Notes: generated by a model not told the origin, from the sequence alone. A stretch of DNA of 64,000 nucleotides from Ramazzottius varieornatus (GCA_001949185.1 BDGG01000002.1:1209481-1273480), one strand, 5' to 3'; numbered from the stretch's first letter, positions 47,729 to 58,468 are shown. Numbers and translations are program-made.

Positions 47729-47977
47729 CACGCGGCTGGCCTAATTGTAGGGATGGACAAAATTATAGGGAGCGCAAGCTGGCGACAATTTAACGCAAAG
47801 AATGTTATAATGGAACAGAAACTGGCCATGTGACGTCAGGAAGTGAATATTTCGCAGTGCGCTTTTTTCGTACGGTATCATTCCAAGTTCTGTGTTCTTT
47901 CATGAGTTGGTTTTCCAATCTCGAGAAACTATACCTTGTAAAATGGCCTCAAGAGCAAGAGGCGCCGAAGGTATACC

Positions 47978-49791
47978 GTGGAAAGTTTGAAAGATGCAAC
48001 TCGCGCAGTGGCAAACGGGATGTCAGTTCGGAAAGCTTCGCTAACGTTTCGCGTTCCTCAGATGACTATCGTCCGCTACGAGAAATCCCCAACAGCTCAG
48101 AAGATTGGGCGAAAGACGAAGCTGGATACAACAGAAGAGGCTTTACTGGTGGACATGTTGATCGCGTTTGGAAACAGCGGATTCCCGATGAACAAACACG
48201 ATCTCCGTTCTTTTGTGGATGAAATAAGCTTCGGCAAAGGTACTGTAAGGCCAGTTAACTTGGCGAATGATGTCATTGTAAGCGTGTACCGTATGCGCCA
48301 TCATACCCGTAAACTCTGCGCCAACTGTGACGTCATTCATCAAGTTCGTGAAGCATGACAGTACATTTTCGTTTCTGAAAACTGTTCAGTGAAACTAATT
48401 GCTCCTTTCTTCTCAGGTATCGGTACATTCTTTAGTGAGGAGTGGCACCGTCGGTGCATGCGTGACAATGAGAAACAGATTTCCCTTCGTATGGGATCCA
48501 ATGTTGATCGGAAGAAGGCGCGGGAATGGACTCCTGAATGTGCCGAAGACTGGATCAGCCTGTTAGCTAAACTTGAAAGCGAAGGATACCTCTCGGACCC
48601 TGCTGCTAGAATAAACTTCGATGAATAAGGCTTCATGTTGGGTTTTGAGAAGGAGGAAGTCTACGCCGCAAGAGGTGTGAAGCATGTCCCTTCTTACACC
48701 GACGGAACTACTCGGGACGCTGTCAGCACTTTGTTTTGCGGAGATGCAGCCGGAAAAATGTACAAGCCATTGGTCCTGTTCGACGGCATTATGCACCTGA
48801 AAAGCATGTTCGATAATACCGATGGCAAATTGTACATCGCAGTGAACGGTTCGGGGGTATGGACTGCGATGTCATAACGGATCACTTCCGGAAGGTTATC
48901 TTGCCGAATGCGCTCCAAAAGGTATCACGTTTTTTACGCTATCAAATGTGTGGATGATAGGTGTCTGACGCTTGTTACTGTGATGTGAGCTATGATTTTA
49001 ACTGTGATCTGCGTTTGCTATCTTGTAGTGCGTCGTTCTTTGCGATGGACATTACAGTCATGTCAACAACGCTCAGCTTTTCAAACTATGCAGAGACTCC
49101 GGGAAAGACATCAAACTCATCTGTCTTCCTGCGGGACAAACGGATAAATTGCAGCCGTTGCATAACTGCACGTTCGGATGTATGAAGGTGAAGTGGACTA
49201 ACTATAAGGCGTCCAAACGCCTTGATTCTTCGTTCGAGGTAAAGAGCATTGCCTGAAGTTCTTATTAATTAACTTTGCTCTCTGGAAATTTATGTTACTC
49301 TTCAGATAACTCGCAACACCTTTGCTGGGCACTTGGCATTGCACTGCACCCCAGAAGCTTCCAGATTCTCTTTCGAGTTCGAAGCACCACTGAAGAGCGG
49401 CTTCAAGAATACTGGCATACTCCCTTTTTCACCCGAGAGGATTCGTGCAACTGTCGACAAGGAGTTAGCAGCTCAAGACGCACCCGTATTGCCCGTGCTG
49501 ACTAAGGAAAGTTCGCCGATGAAGGACGTGTCCAAGATTCTTCGTTCTATAGTTTCTGGGGATGAAGATAAAATTAATGCGAGTATTGAATCCATCGCAA
49601 GCATCTATGGCGGTCACAAGTCAGTTGCGGAGACCGTAGTAGCTGCAGCAGGTAAAGCTTTCTCATTTTCGAAGCCGAAAGAACAGAAGAAACCGAAGGA
49701 TCAGAGACTTGCTCTTGAGAGAGGCAGAAACGTTCTCGACACTGAGTACGTCGCAGCAATTAAGAACGAAATCGGGCACGACAGGCTCTGA
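47978..49791 (+). pseudogene. Tigger-like transposase, inactivated
   Basis: The N-terminal part has a psq/CENP-B-type helix-turn-helix (DATRAVANGMSVRKASLTFR then VPQMTIVRYEKS) and a second binding helix region (DTTEEALLVDMLIAFG). The frame is interrupted near 48241 by a MITE. It resumes with SEEWHRRCMRDNEKQISLR and DWISLLAKLESEGYL to NFDE, the first catalytic block, where a TAA replaces the next codon. It then reads GFEKEEVYAARGVKHVPSY. After a probable intron (about 48922-49027) come LCDGHYSHVNNAQLF with the second Asp and LPAGQTDKLQPLHN, where His stands in place of the third acidic residue. The C-terminal frame (AGHLALHCTPEASRFSFEFE...) ends near 49791. It cannot make an active transposase as it stands. 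Confidence 0.8.
48241..48362. repeat. TACTGTA-family palindrome inserted in the Tigger-like transposase
   Basis: It begins TACTGTAAGGCCAGTTAAC and ends AAGTTCGTGAAGCATGACAGTA. The inner part has GTAAGCGTGTACCGTATGCG and CCCGTAAACTCT, as in the copies at 21811 and 45304. It disrupts the transposase frame, so it is younger than the host element. Confidence 0.7.
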
Positions 49792-50287
49792 AGGATGCAA
49801 AGAAGAGCAAAGCTTCGGAAATTGCAGGTGAAGTGCCGAAAAATCGTGGAAGACCGAAGACTGTCCAGATCGAACTGCCAGTGGCCGTTAGTAAAAGGAC
49901 AAGATCGAAGTCTGCCAAAGCAGATTTACCCGTCGCTTCGAAGAAAGGCAGGTCGAAGAAGGTCAAAAACTGATATCGTTCCGTGGTCGGACAAGTGTAG
50001 TTCCTTTTTCTACCTCAAATATCAGGAAAAAGTTAGCTGACTGTTGTCGCAGTTGGAGAACTGGGTTATGCTATTTCCTGTTCATCTTAATGCTTTGTCG
50101 GGGTTTGCCGGTTCCAGTTGATCCGCTGGATCGCATTAGAAGCTTTAATAAAATCAGATGCAAAGCGGCAATGTATGGTGAAAGCCAGTTCTGTTTCAAT
50201 CGTAAGCGAACACAGCTGGCGGAGCCGCTGTTTCGGAAATGACTTCCCCATAATTTTGTCCATCCCCACAATTAGGCCAGCCGCGTG

Positions 50288-52245
50288 TACATTCTTAAGC
50301 CTTAAAGTTCTGCCACCTCGCCACCCCCCCCCCCCCCGTATTCTACAGAATCATACCGTGCGCCCAGTCCATTCCCGGACCAAAATGCATATTCAGAAAT
50401 CATCAAAATCTTAGCAGTAGGCCGCAAAGGCCTACTCAAAGTCACAGCGGAAATCTAGTTTCAACAAGCAGCGGATGCTGAATAGGATGAACTTTTCGAA
50501 TACGGAGAGGCCAGTCAGGTTCAGCACTCAACCTCCTTTGCGACCTGCACGTGGTTGAGATTCATTTCATTTGGATTTTTGAGATTTGGTTTGGCTCTCC
50601 CTTTTTTTCGCCGTTCACAACGGTCCTTGCTTTCCTTAACTTTGTTGGACACGATGTGCTACTTCGACACAACCAGCCATCGATGGCTGAGAACTTCATT
50701 CATGCTTTACCCTGGATGCTCGGGTGCTTCGAAGGATGCGCTGCTGTAGAAGCTGTCGCTGAAATATCAGAGGTACGTGTGACACTGGGAATATAGGATC
50801 ACGGCTTTTGCGGGACAGTCCCTACTTAGCCGAGTAGACGTACGCACACATCAGAACCATGAAAGATGATGCTTCAAGGTAAGTTTTGCTTCGAGGCTGA
50901 AGTACGCAATTTTACAGAGGTGCGCAAGTTGAACGCGGTTGGCTTTGGTTTGGCAGGTGGCTCATGCTGTTTCGTTACCCTTCCGGCGTCTACCTACCAT
51001 TCCACTGACTGATAGGAGCACCTGGGGATGTCTGCTGCCTGCATAGTGAGGAATTCTTTGCAGATACGACTGACTGTTCGAAAATCGACAGAAGGTTAAA
51101 TCTTCCATTCCATGGATCGGCCTTGCATGCATTGTTTAGACCAGTCCCTGGCCGTAGGAAGTGGCATCAAGAGCTCCCGTGATGATAACCACAACACTGC
51201 ACCATGTTCTGCAGCGCAAAACTGCAGGGGCGCAGTTGAGCGGTCCACTTCCTACGTCCAGGGGCTGGTCTGAACGATTTACACAAGGCCGATCTGTCTG
51301 CCATTTCGGTAACCGGGTCTTTGATCAACAATCAACGGTTACTGCCACATGTACCTGCGAAAGCCATAGCAGCGACCCATGTGCCGTTATCCATTGAATG
51401 TTGATTTGCGAAATTCAGCACTGTCGGTACAGCCCTGTTGGTGGCCCCAGTGACTAGGACTATGCTTGCTCCCGACACAGAATTGTTCCGTGCATAACCG
51501 ACGAGACAAGGCCGTGCTCGTGCACAGCCTTGTTTGATGTCAGTTGATGATTCCATGCATTAGTTTCTGACCGTGTTCTAGGTGCGGTAAAATCACTAGC
51601 AGGAAGACTGCACGATGCCGGACTGTCCCTTTTGGCCAACTTTATGGTAAATTTGAAACCATTTTATTGACCTCTGAGATTTATCCTAAAGATTCAAGTT
51701 GCGCCTTAACCAACCTCCCTGTTCTTTTTCTAGTGTATTCTAGTGCCGAAGCTCCCGTTGCTGTTCCTGCTGTGGATACCTAAAGAATAATACGGGTCTG
51801 TCCCTCTTGAGTGAATTTTCCGGTACGCAGTTCTTTTCCCAAGCTTTCACTTTCGCTTGCATTTAATTTCATGTGCATAATCTTGCAAGCAGTTCCGCAG
51901 ATGCCGACCGATGGCCCAACGGCATACCGGAGTGATGTCGCAACCCTTCGACTACCAGCAAAGCCTCCTTTCTTCTTTCTGGCGGGAAATTGTTAGTCTT
52001 TTGTAGGTCTTGAGCCTTTGAAGCAGTTTACTCTCTCTGATCTTCTTTTGAGTTTTTACAGCTTTCGATGGGCGGAAAACAAACATTTAGATTTTCTAAA
52101 AACTTCGAACTTCACCTACTGATAACTTCGGTTTCCCAGATCTTAAAAGTTCGAATTTCGGAGCAGTAAAGATCACCACCAGCATCCAGAAATTCAGTCT
52201 TGAGAACTTCACGAACGACGAAATTTTCCCGCAACATATTTTACG
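50288..52245. other. Gene-free stretch with a poly-C run
   Basis: Contains a run of 14 C (50324-50337) just outside the transposon and an inverted pair at 51139-51272. A minus frame at 51390-51540 (SGASIVLVTGATNRAVPTVL) reads protein-like before a GGTACATG donor-like site, but has no partner exon or family match. Otherwise unassigned. Confidence 0.3.
51139..51272. repeat. Inverted-repeat element
   Basis: AGACCAGTCCCTGGCCGTAG + GAAGTGG pairs with CCACTTCC + TACGTCCAGGGGCTGGTCT; arms of about 27 bp, two or three mismatches, total about 134 bp. Confidence 0.65.
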
Positions 52246-52269
52246 GAAAATTTTCACAGGAGTCCTCCT

Positions 52270-52790
52270 TAATTTCTCGGGAATCCGGTCAGTGTTGTTT
52301 CGATCAATACAATTGATAATTGAAAATGGCCGAAAACGAGGGTTTTGGAATTCCAATACGACAATTTCAAATTGAAAATTGCAGGCTGGACAATTTTGAT
52401 ATTAATTAGAACTGTAGTGGAATTCGGAAAACAGAACAAAATTATAATTGGTAATCGAAATACAGAATGTAGCAATTCAAATTATTGAATTTGCGCAAAA
52501 CAGCGTGGTAAAGCGCACGTAGGTGCATCAAGTGTCGGAGTTTCTAGGCGTGTTTGACGCTTAATTGGCCGAATGTGTGTGCGTATGTGCATGTCGCACG
52601 ATGGCGAATGACACGATGCTTAGTACTGCGTAGCTTCCTGAACCACGCGCGGTGCTTCAAAGTACAAGCGAAGTTGAACCCCGGTCCCAATACTTTTCTC
52701 TACTAACCCCTAAGGGATGTTTCGCGGTTATGGTGGCATACGCGCGAGACTTTCAGAAGCATGACAATCGGGTTGACGTCAGCGCATCCG
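52270..52790. repeat. Interspersed ~0.5-kb repeat, plus-oriented copy
   Basis: It matches the reverse complement of 54770-55275 along its length, with shared words such as ACAATTGATAATTGAAAATGG, GGTAATCGAAATACAGAATG, TGTGCATGTCGCACGA and AGGGATGTTTC in order. Substantially diverged, with small gaps. The last ~120 bp resemble the loop and right arm of the TACTGTA palindrome at 36592-36768. Confidence 0.75.
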
Positions 52791-53267
52791 TACACAGTGC
52801 CTTGGCAGTACCATGCTTTGTGCTAAACATCTGACGGGCATTCTACGCGCATGAAACGAGAGGTTTGCGGTACGTTACAGTACGTATGAATGATATTATT
52901 AGAATGACGAAAATGAACTAATATTAAAATAACATCAAATGCTGTCGCGAGCTGAATTCCAATTAATTGTAATTACTAATTCAGCTGGATTGAATCTCAC
53001 ATGATTGAGATAGCTGTGGCCCGAGGTATTCCAAGTAATCGTAATTGCAAGGAGAATCAAAAAAGTCCTATTGAAACAGCACTGATGGCGGTTAGGGATC
53101 GGGATCGGGATCGCGACCAGCACCAGCAACGGGTACATGTCCAAGCTTCAGATCGTCAACGCATGGTCACGAACGGGGGTACCGGATTGTGAGACGAGAA
53201 CTGTGCAACCCTGACCCAGAGCAACGCTCTAGCATTAGCGGCTTCCTAGCACACTGGGATAAAATTA

Positions 53268-53579
53268 GCTAGTGGTCCCGACCACTGGGAGGGCCGAGCG
53301 AGTGCGACCGAACACCGAGAAAACCAACATGTTATGCAACACCCCCTTCCTCCACTCACACCATTGCGGAGACAAAGACGAGTCGGCTGAACGCTGCAGA
53401 CGTGTTCTCGGTAACGGACTGAATAGGGTTTTCGATCTACAAACCAAAATTTCGAGCACTCCGATCAAGTAGCGCATTATTTCACACTGCAGAGTTTGAA
53501 ATTTCAGCAAGCTTCATCTTTGGCGACATCCATTGAAATCATGACAAACTCAAAAGGGCCTCGCTTCGATCGGCCTGAT
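53268..53579 (-). repeat. ~310-bp interspersed repeat, minus-oriented copy
   Basis: The reverse complement of 56179-56492, nearly identical, including an 81-codon open frame (QTLQCEIMRYLIGVLEILVC...) on the copy's forward strand. One end reads CTAGTGGTCCCGACCACTGG, itself palindromic. The frame is conserved because the copies are young; it matches no protein I know. Confidence 0.85.
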
Positions 53580-53645
53580 TCTCAGATGCCTGTAACAATC
53601 TCGCTCGCTCGGCCGTTCCAGTGGTCAGGAGTCCTGATATATCAT
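53580..53645. repeat. Partial extra end of the same ~310-bp repeat family
   Basis: CTCGCTCGCTCGGCCGTTCCAGTGGTCAGGA repeats the terminal motif of the neighbouring copy; the body is absent. Confidence 0.45.
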
Positions 53646-53740
53646 ATATCATATTTATCCCAGCACTAGTCAGGACCACTTGCTTGTGCTGGTTCAGGTC
53701 GAAAATCTGATGGACTTGCAGAAGAGACAAGATCGGAATT

Positions 53741-54020
53741 CAAGTGGGGCACAGTGAATCAGGCGTGTCCCGTGGATCACTTGGCGCGCCAGGTCCAATT
53801 CGCTGGTTGCTCTGATTCCACCAAAATTTCGAATTTCGTACAAACAGGTCAACAGTACAGTTAACTCGGCCTGCACAAAAGCTCAAATTCTGTGCAGCGA
53901 TATCAGGCAAAACAAAAGCTTCGTGGATTGCTCCATGGCATAAAACCTGTACGGGCACGAAGGGGAAGTTTGGAGCATGTTAAAAGTTTGGACCATACAA
54001 TTGCGAAACAGCTGGACGGA
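53741..54020. repeat. Interspersed repeat related to 34017-34290, copy 2
   Basis: Shares GTCCAATTCGCTGG, CACCAAAATTTCGAATTTCG, GGTCAACAGTACAGTTAACT, GATATCAGGCAAAACA and GGCATAAAACCTGTA with copy 1, in the same order. Confidence 0.7.
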
Positions 54021-54241
54021 AATACGTGCGTACGAGTGCTGTTCACACAAATGCACTTTCTGGCAATTTTCTATGGTTTAATCCGTCTTTTCCGTCTGAT
54101 CCAAACTCCCCCTTCGTGCTTGTACGTATGCTGTGCAAGGCGGCAATATGACTTGCACGCAGGTCCAGGAACGGCTGGCTGTATCGGTTGGTGCACCAAC
54201 CCATTTCGGATGCTTGTTTCTCATCGGAGTAATATGCAGTA

Positions 54242-54438
54242 CACGCACGACGAGAAAATATGGGCCAGTAAGAATTATGGACCAGGCGGAAAAGACGGCA
54301 AAATGGGAATCCAACCGTAGAAAAGTGACAGAAAGCACATCAATGTGAATGCGTCGCGTGCTTACGTTCTTCCGTACTGCCATAGCGAAAAGGCCTAGTC
54401 CATAATTTTCACTGGCCCATAATTTTTCGTCGTCCGTG
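54242..54438. mobile_element. CACGCACGA-ended MITE, second copy
   Basis: It starts CACGCACGACGAGAAAATAT after a TA and ends CCCATAATTTTTCGTCGTCC + GTG. The internal AATCCAACCGTAGAAAAGTG and GCGAAAAGGCCTAGTCC words match the other copies. It lacks the nested palindrome. Confidence 0.7.
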
Positions 54439-54769
54439 CCCAGCTTGCGAGTTTTAAGCAGTGTTGCTCTAATATGAATTTTTCGATTCTAATTGCATTC
54501 ACGATTAATCAGAATACTTCGGGCGGCAGCAATTTCAATTATCTGAGACTCTGCTCAGCTGAATTAGCAATTACAATTAGCCAGAATTCAGCTTGCATCA
54601 GCAATTTAAATTATTTCAATTGTTGTGGTTCATTTTTTGGATCTGGATATTCCCCAAATACCGTGTTTTAATGCGACTTAAGCCTATCGTTTCATAAGCG
54701 TGGAATGGATGTTGGATGTTTAGCTCAAAACATGTTGTACTCAAGGCATTAAACACGAATGCGCTGATG

Positions 54770-55275
54770 GAAGCAAGTATTGTAATGCTTCCTGGAGCCG
54801 TGCGCGTACATCGTCACGGGAAACATCCCTCCAGAGGTCGGTAGGGAAAAATACCGGGACCGGGCTTGAACTTCGCGCTTACATCGCTGCACCGCGCATG
54901 ATCCGCAAATCAACACTGTAAGCCTCGTGCCTTTCTCCTTCGTGCGACATGCACATGCGCATAGCCGGCATAGGTGTTCGCCCAATCGAGCGCTAAAGAC
55001 ACCCAGAAACTCCGATACTTGGGACACCCACGTGCGTTTTACCGCGCTGTAGGGCGCAAATCCAATATTCTGAATAGCCACATTCTGTATTTCGATTACC
55101 AATTATAAATTCTTCCGTTTTCAGAATTCTAATACAATTCTAATTTATATCGGAATTACCCAGCTTGGGATTCCCAGTTTCAATTGTCCTATTGGAATTC
55201 AAAAACGGTCGTTTTCGGCCATTTTCAATTATCAATTGTAATGGTCGGAGCAACACTGGTTTTAGGGGTGGTTTG
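54770..55275 (-). repeat. Interspersed ~0.5-kb repeat, minus-oriented copy
   Basis: Inverted relative to 52270-52790, about 2 kb away. See that entry for the matching words. Confidence 0.75.
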
Positions 55276-55630
55276 CGTTCAATGGAGACAATGGGGGTAG
55301 CCAACAGCGAGAAGGATTGCACGGGTCATAGCAGTCAAGGGTCGACTTCATTAACACTGTAGTGTTTATGCACAGATTGTGTCCGATTGAAATCCGTGGC
55401 ATGGAAACACTGATACCACCATATCACAATGCGAAAATTTTATTGTTATTCAAACAGTTCCAGACTAAGTGAGTTTTGCGTTCAGTCACCGTGCTGACCA
55501 CATTCAACTCTCACACATACTTGGTCGAGTTGGTCGTTTATGGAGTGGTGCAACCATCGAATATTCTTTTGCCGCACTTTGGTTGTGTAGCATGAGTTGA
55601 GCCAATAAATTGTATCTTCCGCAGGGCGAA

Positions 55631-56785
55631 ATGGGTCGTTGTGAGTTCAGTGTACACGATAGTATCGGAGTCTTGGTGAAATGCCCCATTCTGCTTACCG
55701 TTATCTTAACCGCGTGTGTGGCGGAATCAACTTCTGCGCATGTAGAAGATTTTGAATGTTTAATATGTGAATCTGGCAGCGGAATAAGTGAGAAATGTCT
55801 GGACCCCATACGACCTCACTTTGACGATTACCGGAAGTGTTCCACCGGTCATTGCTTCGTGCGTCATACTGGATCAGGTAAGTTCGCCGATCTGTACGAG
55901 TCGAGCTAGACTTGTTCTTGGGCTCCCACGAATGATAGTATAAACTAGTACGCAGTTAAGCTAACGTGTTGTTACAGCGAGATCAGTGGATCGGGGCTGC
56001 CTTGACATATTGTCGGATGACGAACAGACGCATTGTGCAACTTTGGAATCGTCGCTGAAGAACCAGTCTGTACTAAACGCAGGCGTCGGCACTGATGAAT
56101 GCTGGGTCTGCGGGGCCACCAAGTGCAATGTCGTACCACTGCGACTGACGGTAAGCAGTAATGATATCCACTTTTCATCAGGCCGATCGAAGCGAGGCCC
56201 TTTTGAGTTTGTCATGATTTCAATGGATGTCGCCAAAGATGAAGCTTGCTGAAATTTCAAACTCTGCAGTGTGAAATAATGCGCTACTTGATCGGAGTGC
56301 TCGAAATTTTGGTTTGTAGATCGAAAACCCTATTCAGTCCGTTACCGAGAACACGTCTGCAGCGTTCAGCCGACTCGTCTTTGTCTCCGCAATGGTGTGA
56401 GTGGAGGAAGGGGGTGTTGCATAACATGTTGGTTTTCTCGGTGTTCGGTCGCACTCGCTCGGCCCTCCCAGTGGTCAGGACCAGTTGCTAGTTCTACCAC
56501 TTTGCTAGCGCTTTCTCTTGATCAGCAAGGACCGTTCTATTTTGGTTAATAGAATAACGTCTCGTTTTGCAGGAGAAAACAATGTCATGGATAATATTCG
56601 TGGGCGCTGCTATTGGATGCGTTTCAGGGACTATTTTCATTTCGGCTCTTCTATGGTATTGTCGATGGTTGTACCAGGGAGGAAAGGTGTCAGTCGACCT
56701 GAGTGGCCCGCAGATATACGTGATCAGGAACGAAAATTCTCTATGGGACTTCGTGGACCGTATTTCTAATCTTGGGCGAAAATAA
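55631..56785 (+). CDS. Ly6/uPAR-type protein with C-terminal transmembrane anchor
   Basis: Three phase-consistent exons: 55631-55877, 55978-56150 and 56573-56785, about 210 residues. ATG at 55631 leads into a hydrophobic signal (VLVKCPILLTVILTACVA). The ectodomain has the Ly6 opening FECLICESGSGISEKCLDP, then YRKCSTGHCFVRH, DRGCLDILSDDEQTHCATL, and the closing ECWVCGATKCNVV. The third exon is a TM helix (SWIIFVGAAIGCVSGTIFIS) with a short cytoplasmic tail ending WDFVDRISNLGRK. So this is a type I membrane Ly6 protein rather than GPI-anchored. Intron 2 contains an almost intact copy of the ~310-bp interspersed repeat. Ligand or receptor partner unknown. Confidence 0.78.
56179..56492 (+). repeat. 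~310-bp interspersed repeat, plus-oriented copy (Ly6 gene 2, intron 2)
   Basis: From GGCCGATCGAAGCGAGGCC to GTGGTCAGGACCAGTTGCTAG. It is the inverted partner of 53268-53579 and makes up most of the 422-bp intron. Confidence 0.85.
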
Positions 56786-57252
56786 TGAGCGCAGTCCGAC
56801 AAAGCTAGGTGACGCGGCCAGGGCTCGAAAGGAATGTCCTGGATTGAAGTCCAGAGTTTGGAAGCAGCTTTGCAGTATCTCGTTGCAGTTTTGCAAACAG
56901 CACGCGAGGCTATATGATTCAGTGTGAAAGGTGAAAACCTGGATTCAATGTCTTCTGTTCCTGCCTGGGTCATTTGTAGCATGTTTTTGCAAATTATTTA
57001 CAGTTTTCACATTGTTTTCACATTGCTTTTTGTTTCGTACTGTGTCAATAGTTTTGGACGCGTGTCATCTGGTTGACACCGAGAACACGGACTACAGCAA
57101 CACTGTAGATGCAGCAGAAAACTGGCAGTTATTTCGTGATATTAACGGAGGCTGTAACCGGCCGGCGTAACAGCGGAAGAAAATGCGGATCGAGTTAGCA
57201 TTACACGTGGAGCGCGAATATGGAAAGCTAAATACGATAAATGAGCCAATTC

Positions 57253-57392
57253 TTATCCCCTCCGAAAGTTCGGCCCAGTCACATGACAGGCCCATAAAAT
57301 AATCCCCGGGAAATGCTAACTGGACCACGATCAACCGGTGTCTAATTTACGAGCAAGTCGTGTGACTGCGCAAAGCTTCGAGGGAATACAGT
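57253..57392. repeat. Palindromic element of the TTCCCTCGAA family, second copy
   Basis: CCCTCCGAAAGTTCGGCCC + AGTCACATGACAGGCCCAT mirrors AAGTCGTGTGACTGCGC and AAGCTTCGAGGGAATACAGTA; related to 36150-36306. Confidence 0.65.
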
Positions 57393-57556
57393 ACGAGATA
57401 AACGACATAGGTCGGGTATGTCGATTTTCGCACCATAATTTGGGCAACGCGAAAAGTTTGAATATCATCGACGACGCTTGATTCATCTCTCATCATACGC
57501 CTGTTCATACAACTTTAGGCTTTTCAACATTGGACTGACCCATCTCTCTCCCAGGG

Positions 57557-57716
57557 CAAATTCCTGTGGTCTACAACGCGTTATCTTTCGCATACCTAGT
57601 AAGACCTCGAACAGAAGGAACAATCTATCTCGAGAAAAAAGAAGCGGTTGATGACATGCAACAGGAGCTGAGAAAATGTATGCCCGAATTACGTCGTCTA
57701 CTTCCTACTGTAAAAA
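57557..57716 (+). other. Possible orphan exon
   Basis: Between a CTCTCTCCCAG acceptor and an ACT|GTAAAA donor the plus strand reads VVYNALSFAYLVRPRTEGTI then YLEKKEAVDDMQQELRKCM, protein-like in composition. No flanking exon or family match. The donor lies at the edge of the TACTGTA palindrome, which weakens the call. Confidence 0.25.
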
Positions 57717-57848
57717 TCCGCTGCGTCCGCGCAGTACGTACACGTAACGATGCACCGCCGGGGGGTTGAACAGGCAGTAAAGACGGACTGGTGCTGTACT
57801 TCACGTGTACAATGACGTGCTACGCGGACGCAGCGAATTTATACAGTA
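57707..57848. repeat. TACTGTA-family palindrome
   Basis: TACTGTAAAAATCCGCTGCG + TCCGCG pairs with CGCGGACGCAGCGAATTT + ATACAGTA; TA on both sides. The body differs from the TTCATGAACTTCGCGAA subfamily. Confidence 0.7.
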
Positions 57849-58103
57849 ACCAGCCAATGCTGTTTGTGTGAAGCACCGGGTCGGCTGATCCAGGGTCGGT
57901 TGGTCTCACTTTTTTCGTCAGCCGTCCAAGAACTGCACTGACAGCCGACCGGTAGTCGCGATTCATCGTAATGAGGAATATCTAGGTACGCAGGAAATAC
58001 TTCCAAGTAAATCCTCCTTCTTTTTCTTATTGATAATAACGGTACGGAAAACTCCATATCCGGACGTAGGAGCTTTTAAACAAACTCAATAGAACACCTT
58101 CTA

Positions 58104-58150
58104 AGATGACGCACGTTTCTACTGTTACTGGCTGGTAGCGTGCGCCACCT
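58104..58150. repeat. GTGGCGCACGC hairpin
   Basis: AAGATGACGCACGTTTCTAC...GGTAGCGTGCGCCACCTGGG; a single unit beside the receptor fragment. Confidence 0.7.
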
Positions 58151-58468
58151 GGGACATCGATCTTGTCTACGGTATGTTTGCAGCTCCCGCGTGTACCGAG
58201 ACACCGACTCATCGGATGGACAGAGTACCCACTGAGGTAAACGGTTACGAGCCACTGACCGAGCATTAGGATACGTTCGTGCAGTAACGGGAAAGGACAG
58301 GAAACAAGCAGAGTAGAGAACAGATGAGGCGAACAATATCTTGCGCAAGTTGCGTTTCCAGGTTCGCTGAGTGGCTGCAAGGGGCTGCGAAGCTATGATA
58401 GCTGCACCACGAGGTTTCCACCATTTTTGTCAACATCAAGGCATGATTAAGTGGATCTGCATCTGGCG

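Larger units (their letters stand above)
47729..50287 (+). mobile_element. Tigger/pogo-like DNA transposon, 2.56 kb, both ends present, transposase decayed
   Basis: The terminal inverted repeats start CACGCGGCTGGCCTAATTGT and match over about 42 bp with two mismatches (47729-47770 and 50246-50287). Both are flanked by TA (47727-47728 and 50288-50289), the target duplication of this superfamily. Length fits a full-size Tigger element. The transposase inside is broken and a palindromic MITE has inserted into it (separate entries). Confidence 0.88.

Noticed and set aside
48389-49791. Domesticated (co-opted) host gene from the Tigger transposase
   Set aside because: In-frame stop, inserted MITE and loss of the third acidic residue, with terminal repeats still present, indicate simple decay rather than domestication.
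50324-50337. Poly-C run as a regulatory element
   Set aside because: A bare 14-nt homopolymer beside a transposon end is better explained by slippage or a sequencing artefact.
57557-57716. An additional exon of the second Ly6 gene
   Set aside because: That gene already ends with a TM anchor and a stop at 56785, and the candidate's donor overlaps a palindromic MITE.
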